Below, piece by piece: positions 31,001 through 43,000 of a stretch of DNA of 64,000 nt. The translations under genes and the position numbers were made by a program. Within the stretch, counting starts at the first letter, position 1. Each line of letters starts with the position of its first letter. The DNA lies in the NCBI GenBank assembly GCA_026874595.1, contig CM049322.1, forward strand, positions 51,007,340-51,071,339, read 5' to 3'. The DNA comes from Sipunculus nudus (taxonomy: Eukaryota; Annelida; Sipuncula; Golfingiida; Sipunculidae). The notes under the pieces are model-generated. The model did not search any database. It was not told where the DNA came from and saw only the letters and a program-made list of their open reading frames with translations.

Positions 31001-34000
31001 AGTTATCATCCATAAACTAATTTGTGAATGGATGGGCCCTGTGATCTTAACCTTTGACCTTATGACCCCAAAATCAAATGGAAACTTCCCCTACTGGCAG
31101 GTGCACCGTATGTTGATGATGGAAGGATTGAGATGAAAAGTTTGGCTTAAAATGCATCCACAATCTTTCTAAAGTAGTTGGTCCTGTGACCTTGACCTTT
31201 GATCTCATGACCCCAGAATCAACAGTTTTTACTTTAGTGGTGGGCCATATATAAGTCAAGTTTGAAACAAATATTTCAAACCAAACAGGTGTTATCATCT
31301 TTGAACAAATATGTGGATTGATGGCCCCCATGACCTTGACCTTGTGACCCCAAAATCCATAAGTTACTCCTACTATTGGCAGGTGAGCAACATAGTGAAG
31401 GTTTGGGATGAAAAGTTTGGCTTCAAATGCATATGCATTCTTTTTAAAGAAATGAGTCCACACAGTTCTTACTTTAGTGGTGAGTCATTTATAAGTTAAG
31501 TTTGAAACCAATATTTCAAACTAAACACGAGTTATCATCTGGAAACTAATTTGTGAACAGATGGCCCCTGTGACCTTGACCCTTGACCTTGTGACCCCAA
31601 AGTCATTTATGCTCTCCCCTTACTGGCAGGTCCGTCAAATGTGCAAATGGAAAGTTTGGGATGAAAAGCTTGGCTTAAAATGCAGCCATAATCATTTGAA
31701 AAAAGTGAGTCCTGTGACCTTGACTCCAAAATCATATAGGTTCTTGCTTTAGTGGTGGGCCATATGTAATTCAAGTTTGAAATCCATGTGTCAATACAAC
31801 CTGGAAGTATCATCTGGAAACAAATTTGTGTAGATGGACGGATGGACAGACAGACAGCTAAACAGACAGACAGGGTGATAACTATATGGCATCCACTTGT
31901 GATCAATAAACACACCAAGTTTTGGGACACTAGATGTAATTACAGCTGAGAAACTGACATGATTGTTGTCATTTTATAGTGAAAAAAAAAAAATAAATAT
32001 CTGTAAAATAATAAAAATTACAGGTGGCGCCACCACTTTTTTGGATCTGACAAAACTAGTCAAGGTCAATATTCAAGGCAAGATTCATGACAATCCATGC
32101 ATTAATTATCAAGATATTAGAGGTTTTGTATTTTATTTTTGATTATTTTTAGGGGTACTTTCAAGCCCCATAGCTAGTAGGATATAGGTCACAGTGATCT
32201 ATTTTCAGGTTTCCAAGGAGATTTTTAATTGACCTCCCTGGATATTCACTCAGAAGTTTCTAGGTCCAGCAGTTACGATTTGTGCCCTGCTAATGGACAG
32301 CTGGACAGCCGGACGCCCGGACCAATGACGGACAAAGCGCCATTCCTATACCTCAGTTGACGTACAGTCAGCAGAGCTAAAAAGCAGGCAGAGAAGAAAA
32401 CATAACCTACTTTTAAATAATTAAATTAATTTTAATTGATTTAATAGGTAATTAATGATAATCTGGTAACAATAACTTGTTAATTTATTTTTTTTCCTCT
32501 CTCAGTGTTAGGAAAACATCTAAAAGTTTATAGCATGCAAATCTGATGATCAGTATGCATATGCAATTTTAGCCAATGGTAATTACTGATTTATTTAATA
32601 TTTGGTGATGAACATAAAAAAAGGGTAAATGTGGCTCCTGTAGAAATAAACTGAAATGGATGACTGAAACTTGATGAGAGCACGTTTCTTATCCATAATA
32701 ATTATAACAACATATTTATAACTAGAATACGGGTAGTCGACAAGCGACTACGTGTATCCGCCTAAATCAGAGTGGAACGGGTGAAGTGAGGCATGGATTA
32801 AGTGGCAAGGGGAAATAGAGTGAAGTGTTGCATATTAGCATGGATGTTTGCAGCCAAATTGTGTATGAAGGTTGCCCCCCCTACCACAAAATCCAGAAAG
32901 CCGTCCCAGTTGTATACATATGCAAAATTTAAGGCAGATAAGTCAAACCACTACATGTATATAGAGTGATTTTAGCCCGTGGCAGACAATCAGATGAGCA
33001 AAAATGGTTGCAGGTGACGGCACCAGTTTTGCGTATGATAAAGAGCTATGTGAGAACTATACACATGCAAAACTTTGGCCCAATCGGTCAAACGGTTCCC
33101 AAGTTATGAGCTTGGATGTCTGCTGCATAAACTAGAATGCAGGTGGCTCCAAATGTCATAAAATCATGAGAGCTGTCGGGGATGTATAAACCTGCAAAAT
33201 TTTAGCCAGATATGTCAAACCACTGCCGAGATATGAGTAATTTTATCCTATGGCAGACAAACAGACAGGAGCTGTGCAAAAATGGCTGTAGGTGGCGCCA
33301 CCAGTTTTGCGTATGTTATAAAGCTCTCCAAGGGCTACATTTGTGCAAAAAAATTTTCCTGATCGGTCAAACGGTTCCCGAGATATGAGCTTGGATGTCT
33401 GCAGCGTAAACGTGAATGTAGGTGGCGCCACCTGTCACAAAATCAGAAAAGCTATCCAGGATGTATACGCATGCCAAAATTTTCCTGATCCGTCAAACGG
33501 TTCCCGAGATATGTGGGTTTATGTGTGGAAACAGACGCACAAACGGAAGCAGAGCGCAGAGGAAAGGTCAGAGGTCAAAACAAAATCGGGGCGCAGCAGT
33601 TCACATGTGACCCGAACATAATCCCGTGTTTCGTAAAATTCCGCCCAGCGGTTACAGAAGAGTTCTCCGGAAACCTACGCGGCAGCGGCGGCGGCGTGCA
33701 GCTGAAAACATAGTATCCGCAAAACTCTGTTTTGGAGGATACAATAATTTGATAATAATTTAATGATTTAAATAGTGTTTATACCAAGCACATCTGCTCA
33801 AAAATGATTCAAAATGTTGTTATACTCAGTTTTTGATCAGCTCCTATTGTCACCACTGGTAAAACTGATAAGTGGCACAATCACTTCAGTGGAAGATGAT
33901 TATCGAACTGATTGTGTGGGCAAATCACCTAACTGACTTTTATAAACTAAAGCTAATCCATTGGAGCTTTTATAAAATAGGCCAGAAAATGTGGATTTCA

Positions 34001-37000
34001 CCACACACACTGCTGGTTTTGTTTATATCAACATGTTTATAATATGTGGGGGCCCACCAAAACAAATTCAACAAGGGCATCTGGCAGCAAGTTAGATAAG
34101 CCAGAGCTATACAAATGGCATTTTACAACAAGTAACCTTTCTACCTCTGCATATATGCAACCTACCACCTCAGATTACATGTTTTTCCCGTTTGTCAACA
34201 ATACTGTGTTTACAAACACGTTGATAAGCAAGTTCATACATCCTTCACAGAGGCGTTATAAGAATCTTTCATAACAAGAATTACCCTTAGATAATTAATA
34301 TATACACAGAGGAAGCCAGAAATCACATAAATTCCATTTCAAACGGCAGATGAATGGGTACCTTTAACATTTCAGATATATAATGTTTGGCAAATCATTT
34401 TAATGACTAAAAAATCAACAGCAACAGCTTCAAAATGCTACACTTTGATCTTAGCCAAAAGGCCGAGAACTGGTTTCTGTGGCTCAGGGGTAGAGCTCAA
34501 GACTCAAAGTTTGAATCTCAGCATTCTGCAGACTTAATGGGAAGGCCTTGCCCAGCAGCCATGTATCACTCACAAACAAGAGTGCCTTTCAGGGTTTCCT
34601 CAGTGGTATGACCAAGCAATGGTGCAATAGTCACCGGGCCTGGTTAACACTAGGATATAAAATGAGAGGAAGCGTGTGATACTGCCCTGTCACAAAGTCT
34701 GAAACCACAATGGAATTCTGCAGATGTAAATATACTCATTTAAGCTAGCATTAAAAATAGAGGTGATTACCTCCAACTAAAAAGTATAAAAAAAACAGCT
34801 TCAAAATGATTTTGTTACTGGATCAGCAACCCAATACAGCCAGATAAGTGCAGGTGAAGTGTGTTCATACTTCCTCATTTCAAGGCCAAGCCTAGACACA
34901 GTTTTCTGAACACTCTGATATCTCTAAATGTTAACAACAGGTAATCCATTAGGACGTAACAGAGGGAACTGAATGTACTCACCCAGGTCCAGTCCCTGCA
35001 GTCTGTCCTCAAGGTCCTCAACATCATCTACACGAACAGAAATACACTTCACCATTATATTACACCTACTGTCATTAACAGAAAGAATTTCACCAAGTCA
35101 GCTGTATACATGAAGACCTGACAAAGCTTAGTTATTAAATGAGAAGTTAAAATCAATATACATGTATATATCAAACAATTTGGATTATTCCTTTAATTTA
35201 CTGTAAACATGATTGTGTGATACTATTCAATTACATTGCAAATATGTCAAAATAATGGCATATCTGCAAAAAGAATCAATTTAAAAAACATTGGATATTC
35301 ATTTACAAGTGTACTAATCATTATGATGATCATCAACTTCATTGTAATCATCATACCTTCATCATCATCTGAGTCCAATGGTACATCTTGCTCCAGTCGT
35401 TTTAAAATTTCCTGCATTCTGTTCTTTTCTTCCGAACTGTCAGAAAGCGAAATAATAATAAACAGGAAATACCAATGGGGTTCCTTTCTCATGGTTTGTT
35501 AATGCAATTCATATTTGATCTGAATATCTTAGGTACATACATATATAATAATGCCAATTATTTGTAAGTCAGTATCAACACATTGACAAGTATCAGCTGT
35601 ATGCCTTGGTAACTGCAAAGATATCTGGTTCACATGGAAGGTTTTAAATTCTTAAATTAAAACCACTTCATATATAAAGGAAGTAAGGAATTTTTTAACC
35701 CATCACTCTACATAATTATGATGAAATAAGGTTCCTTAGTGAGGACCACATGCTCATGTTTGGAGGCTAGATTTATGCGAAAGCTTCACACATTAGAAGG
35801 CCAAAGCAAAAATGGAACAATATATATGGTGCAGATTCCCATTTTATGGCTGCATGTCTATTTATAGCCAAGCCCTGGGTTTGCAAGGTCCCTTAAGTAT
35901 CCCCCTCACGCAGCAGTTATATATTACAGTAATCTCAATACATCCTTTCGTGTAACAACTACTTTGTTTGGCATGGTTCTATGGGCTGAATCACCAGGGA
36001 GCGCAGAGAATTGTAATCGACCAATGAAAGCCTGGTATTGTATTGTGCATCCAGCCCAAATTTTAAACATGCAACACCCACTCTCATTGGTCTGATAACA
36101 CCCATTCTAGCAGAGGGCCATTAATCAGACCAATGAGAGCTTGTGTCCTGGTTTAAAAATAATGTTTGGAACAAGAGCAGTGTATAAGCAGACATGTTTG
36201 GTACAATGGTTATAAGTGTATGGTGTAAACTACTTTAAAGTGCCCTGCTAAAAACAGGTATTAATACCTAAAATTTGCTTTTGTCATCATTTCAAGACTA
36301 AGGCCCAAAAAAGAGGTAGGGTTCCCAGGCATTTTTTACATTTTTGTATGTTAACTTTCGATAAAAATGTCATTTGACCAGGGAAAAGCATTATAAATCA
36401 ATGGAAATCATATCAAAATTATATTGTTTTATCTTCTTGAATGAAATGTCCGATTGGCTAAAGCTTAAAATTGGTAAGTTTCAATAAATTGGTAAGTTTC
36501 TATTGAAAATCAAAAAAAAATTTTTGATCTGGGGGTTAAAACCGATGTGCGCGGTGTCTGAGAACCCTACCTTATTTTGGCCTTGTGACTTTCTGTTGAC
36601 TGATATTATGTCATCAAAGTCTCAACGTTTCTTAACAATGAGACTGTGGTTCAGTGATTATGGTTCAAGAATCCTTGACTTGCTTTTTTTTAATTCCTGC
36701 AAGGAATTCATGGGTAGAGTCATGTATAACCCTGCAGACTGGGATTACACAGACTCATCATCATGCAAATAACCTAAGAAAATCAATGATAATATACAGT
36801 GAAACCTGTCTGAAAGACCAGCTGTCTTATAAGACCACCCTTGGGGAACCGAAGCTTTTACATTGGTTATAACTGACCTATCTTATAAGACCACCTGTGA
36901 ATTTAGACCACTTCTTGCCAGTCCCATTGGTGGTCTTATAAAACAGGTTTCACTGTTACATATGATTAAGTAAAGATATGAGATTTTATTTGGTCTTTCC

Positions 37001-40000
37001 AAGAATACCAGGAGACTATACCTGCTGTGACACTCTTTGAGTCTCTCGGTGACACATTCTCTGTAGAAGGCTTCTGAACACCGCATGTGGTCCGGGCATT
37101 TGTAGCAGTCGGTGGAGCAGTAACGCATGTTACACCTAGGACAGGTATAACGTGACGTTTTCTGACAGCTGTAAGTATAATCATACATTTGTATGAATAT
37201 AAAAGCTAAGTAGGGAACCTATTGTCTTTATAATTGCTGTAGTTGCCTTTTTGTTTGCTAGGGTTTTAATTTCATGATATTCGCAAATGGGACTAAGTCT
37301 TGAATATGAATCCTATGAACATAAGATACCCCACTAACAAGATTAAACAAGAGCAGGATTGGGGTCAAATACAGTGTCCCATATACAAATACAAAAATAT
37401 ATAAGATAGCTGGTCTCCTACAAATACAAATACAAGTGCCTGAAGATAAATAAGCAAATGGGTTTTTCAGAAGTAGTTAAACTTTTTAAATTATGGCAGA
37501 TATGATCATTACTGTGGGTGGCTTTATGATTGCGAGGCTAACATTTCACGTTTTCTTTAATTTTCACGATTTAGGAGGGTTTCATTTTGGCAATTGCACT
37601 AGAACCTAAAAAATCTAGCAGTATTTGCATTTGTTATAAAAAAGGAATCAAATCCAAAACACATTTTCAATTTTGTAATGGTCATTTTATTATCACCCGG
37701 TCACAGTTGATATATCCTTGGGATTTATATTGCATGCTTTAAAATAATTAATTTGTGTTTGCATGGGCCAGTTCTGATTCAATACACAGATATGTTTCCT
37801 GATTAAAGAACCATGTTGCATGTTGCTGTTTTGTACAGATGCATCTAACCCATTTGTTTTTCTAAGCTGATGCGGCATCTGTTTCCTGAGGATTTCATAA
37901 TGGCAATTATTTCTCATTCGCGAATATTGCAAAAATAAAACCCCCGTGAACAAAGAGGCGACCACAGTATGTATCTAAACATATGTATTTGTACAGTATT
38001 TGGTCAAATACATCAAATACATATACAAATATTATTATTTTGCACAACACAAATATTAATACATATACATAATTTGACTGTATTTAAATACAAATACAAA
38101 TAAAAATTTGACCCAAACCCTGAACAAGAGGTTGTGATCCATCTGCTAAAATGGATTAGTATCAGAGCTGGCTCATGCAAATCTGCAATAATAAAAATAT
38201 TGACTGTCACAATCTAAAATAAAATGACTATACAAGGAATGAGTGAGATACTGTGGGATTTATTCTTATTTTATAATAAATGCAAATAATGTTGTGCACA
38301 CTCAGATTGCATAGATTTCTTTGCAACTGCAAAAAAAAAAAACCCTAAAAAAAAAGTCAAAATGAAGAAACCACAAAATATCAGCTCGGCGAATGAAGCC
38401 AACCACAGAATATCATAATAATCCTGTTATAATTTTCCGTCCTTGCTGGTGTTTGATTCCTCCCTTGTCCCTGCTGCAACAGGGGCCTGTCAGAACCAAA
38501 CTGCCTATAGAATCATGACTTGGTGCTGTCCTCTCAGTATCTCTGTTTTTTATTTACCAGTACCTTCCCTTATCAAATACTGAATGCATGCATTCCTCCC
38601 AAGCTTTTCTCCAGTGTTCCTATGGCAACCATAACTTCTCTATGTCACAAGTCAGATTGATGTACCACTTTTTCACAATTATTTTTGACACTCATACACC
38701 AGTATTAAGCTATTCTTTAGGGTAACTTTTGTACCAAAATTGAAAAAAAATGAATGTCAAATACTTTATTTTCATTTCAGTTTAGATAAGCACTTACTGG
38801 TTGTAACATAATTCCACAGAATTTTAATACACATATTTATTTGTTCTCCATTTCTCACTTTTTCCTGTTTTTTGTTCCAAGTAAGATCTTTGAAATATCT
38901 TCAAAAATTGTTAAATGGTTATTTTTCAGATTTTTTGGTAATATTTTGTAATTTAAACCATACTAATTTTTATACCCAACATGTAAAAAAAGGTGTTTTT
39001 GACAACTAAGTTCACTATGCAGAAAGAGTAGCATTATTACTGACCTGTCAACCCCCATGTGGGAAGTAAACAGAATCACAACCACATTCTTAAATCTCTG
39101 ATTGAGTAGCAAATGGAGCTATCACTTGCTGGATACAGGTCTGGGATTATGACCTGCAGTAGCAGTCTTCTGAGCATTAGCACTTCTTATCTTGATAAGC
39201 TGGGCCTGGTTTCTTGACCCTTAATTAATGCAGGCCGGAGTGGCCAGGTGACATAATTAGCATTTGGTGTCCTGGGATCATTAGCTCTGCTTTTTTCTCA
39301 GTTTGACACTTAAAGACTTGACATTTGGCATCAAATTCAGGTTTTTATGCATGAAAAATGGATTAGAGCAATAAAAAAACATTTTTGGCTGTTTTGTCAA
39401 AACAGTATTTCAGTAGACTACTCCATCTTCAGAGGGACATTTCTCACAAACCATCAGACATAAAGCTATAATAAATTGCATTTAATTATATGCTTGGAAA
39501 CACATCTTAAATGCGTTGTTTACTTTATTAGATATCTTATTTTGTAAAGCAGTTACAGTCCATTTAAATCAAAGAATCATTTATTAATTTGTCAAAAAAT
39601 TTATAATCAAAATTTAAGTAGAGGAAAAAATCATAGATATGCAATAAAACAATGGCAGTGGATATATTTAAATGACAATTGCTAAATGCATACTTACTGC
39701 CAGATGTGAGGTAGAAACCTTTTAAAAAGTACATATACATGTACTTTTTTAATATAAAAGCAAATTTGGAAAGAAAAGGAACTACTAGAGAAAAAAAATA
39801 ATTTGAATTTTTGCACTGTAATAACAACTTAAATAATATGTTTAATTTTTAATACAAATTCTCTGCCAGGTATAATTGATTCATGCAATGGAAAACAATT
39901 TTCCTATCATGAATTATCTTTTAGAAATTGTCTCTGCAAACATCTATTAGTGCCCCCTGATGGGAAGAACATGAATTAGTAGGTAAGTACTGCAAGCTTA

Positions 40001-43000
40001 TTTAAAAAATATTTAATGCCAAACTGAACTAAAAGGTGAAAACCACATTTGGGCATGTCATGTTTATAAGCTAGCTGCTTGGTGTGCAAAGTATGAAAAA
40101 AGATAAAGCATGTATTATAATTTTTTTTTAAATTCATATTTCACATTTTCAGTGACCATTAATATTAAGATAATCAAGAGCTGTAGAAAATTACACACAG
40201 TTCCAGGTTAATATAATTTATAATATAAATAAAGTAAATGACAGAGTTACTGTAACATTTCTGATATGTATCTAAGTGAAATATACAAAAGAGAGAAAGT
40301 ATAATCAACCCTAAAGAATAAAAACAATGTATGTGTTTCAAAATTAATATGATCCACCACAGTGATTTCATGGTTGTTAAAGCAATCTCCATAATTAACC
40401 ACAACATTGTAAAATTTTGGAGTATAGCTCCAAATGAATTAGCTCTCTGATCACATGAAAATTATGGTAAGTGACTTATGGGTCATGATGCTCAGCTAGT
40501 AAGCACTTTGATTTGTAACTGGGAAAATACACAGAACAACTTATATCTGAACAAAATAAAACAGAGTGAGTAGGCACATGAGCAGCTTATACATCAAATT
40601 ATTCCTATGCAGTTACAATTAATTTAAAGTACTGTTCTGCAGCCTCTGCAGGAATATTAAAAACAAGGGACCTATGGGTCACGGCGCTCAGCTGTTATAT
40701 ATCAGGGAATAATTTATTAGGGTTCGCATCGCCGTTTGCTAATCAATTTGACAGTCCTGCGAGGCAAAAGAAAATTTGTATAGCAGTCACTGCGAACTAA
40801 AATTATTTGTATAAAAATTCCATCCATGCTGAACATTTCATTTACTTTTGAATTCAGCGGCAACAAGTACGCGGCTTAAGACCGTTCACCGTGTATGGGT
40901 TTAACAATAGTCTCTTAAACAGCCACAAGGTGCCGCTGCTGATATCGGCATATTTTTCTGATTATGATAGTATTCTAAATGGCCACTATACGCTACAATA
41001 TGCTACCACCAGTATCAGTGTTGAGCCAATTACGACTTCCGCTAATTTCAATTTTGGGAGATGCTCAACAGGGAGAGACGCTTGAACGTTGACGTTTTGT
41101 TATACAGCTTGGATTTCAGGGTAAACTCCATGATATGTCTTTTATTTTTATCAGCTGATAATTTTCCCTATCATTTTTCAATTGTTTATGATTATTACCT
41201 TTTTTCGTTAAAATGGCTGCGAACATGTCACTACTCGGTTTTGATTTTGGAATTTCAGTATGAAATAAGCTCCTTTCGGTAATTTGGGTATCCGATCGCC
41301 GTGTGTATGCTTGCGCATCGCATTTGCAGCACTTGAATTGTTGCACACGGACTATTTCCCGCCATGAAATCACATGAATGAAACATACACGCATGTGCGT
41401 AGTATACTATAGATCTCTGATTGGCTCTCTTTCTGGGGCTGCTGGGCGGGGTCTCTTTCTGCCAATCGTGCTGATGCCCTGAAAGATCGTCACAAGCAAA
41501 TAGACTGTCAATCAAATTCTCACAAAATGAAACGCTAAAAATAGCATTGGGCACCTGCATGAGTAGTATTTAGAGTGGCCAATACCGCGTTATACCGCTA
41601 CCGCGTAAAGCCGGTGTTTAAAGGGAATCTTTTGTCAAGTGATTGATGTATGAACCTTGTTGCAAAAACATTCTAAAATGATATTCATCGTTATATACTT
41701 GCGCATGAAATATTTGCTTATATTAGCTTGATTGATTATTCGCAATTGTTTACATTTCTGAGGGCTAAACTTTCACTTCATTTGATTATTTGGTTAAATT
41801 CCTGAGAGGTATATTTTACCATATTTTATATATTGTGCTTTTTATATTGTTTCTGAGGTTTTGTTTACTGATTGACAACAGATCATATTTTAAAGATGAT
41901 TTCATTGATATTTAAATAAAAAGGGCTGTTTGCTTTTATTTTTTCTTGATCTCTCTGACTGGGTGACCCTGATGAACCTTGACATTGCTTTAATGTACGT
42001 TTGTTTTTTTAATGGTATATTGCATGGCTATTTTCATTTGCCTGAACTTTCCTTTGTTACTTGTAAGCTTTGTATTGCCACTGACCATATAACATACATC
42101 AAAATTAACTCTTAACTTTGCAACCAGTCTCCCATATAGGTCATTATAAACTTTCCAGCTGTTTTAGTAAGAAAGTGGACTGATTGTTTTTACAAAAATG
42201 TTAATTTAGTAGAAATGATTAATTAACAGTTGATTTAAATCAATAAAAGTTTATTTAAATAAAAAAAGTAAAAAGTCATGATTTTTTTTGGAAAAGTATT
42301 TTTTACCAGCCCTTTTAGAAAGCAAAGAGGATCTTCTGCAGATACTGAGAATACTGAAAGCACATATAGCTCCTATCTATTCATTTCATCATTTGTAAAA
42401 TTTATATGGGAAAAAATGGCGCTTTTCATTTTTTAACTTTTGTATTATATTTATTTTTATTTTCCCTCCTCCCCGCCACTTTTCATTTCTTCGTTCGAGA
42501 AACTATTTATTAAATATGTAAGGCCCAAGTGGGAAATTTATACTGTTAAACCCTTGGTTTTAAAATATATATATATTGAATTCAATGACTATCACCTCCA
42601 GCACACAAACCTGCTAATCAAATTGCAGTACTTGCTAATCATTTGGTAAATTGATTAGCTACCACTGCTAGGCAATTCTGAAAAAGTAAATTATACCCTG
42701 TATATGATAAAAAATATGATTTAGAAATGAGGCACATGCTGGTTTTGTGTGGTAATAAATATAAGCTGTATTATGAGTTGTTGTTGTTTAGCTTATGTAT
42801 GATTTTGATAGTACCTTTGGAGACAGGGAAGAGGATTGATTTCATTTATTTTATTAACAAATGGAGTACTATTGTCACACAGATTTTGACTTGGCCATAT
42901 AACTTATAAGCAGAACATATAATATAAGAGTTTAACTATTTATTAAAAAAAATACAAATATTGTCCCAAATATAATGTTTATTAAAAATAATAAGAGAAC

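Noticed and set aside
32870-33620. Repeat array considered as a CRISPR-like array
   Set aside because: Units are long, diverged and without uniform spacers, in a eukaryotic intron; ordinary tandem repeat.
33343-33713. Three overlapping plus-strand frames of 62-92 codons
   Set aside because: They run through the tandem repeat array and repeat the same peptide (FPDRSNGSRDM / FPDPSNGSRDM); repeat by-product.
34480-34519. Possible tRNA gene
   Set aside because: A- and B-box sequences are present but no cloverleaf or anticodon arm can be drawn, and a second copy shares a long non-tRNA body; a SINE.
36503-36772. Plus-strand frame with VMYNPADWDYT, resembling the FDPAEWG segment that follows SPA17 exon 1
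   Set aside because: It lies 9.8 kb upstream of SPA17 exon 1, inside a ZNHIT2 intron and next to a repeat, so it cannot be a downstream exon. The similarity is short and probably chance.
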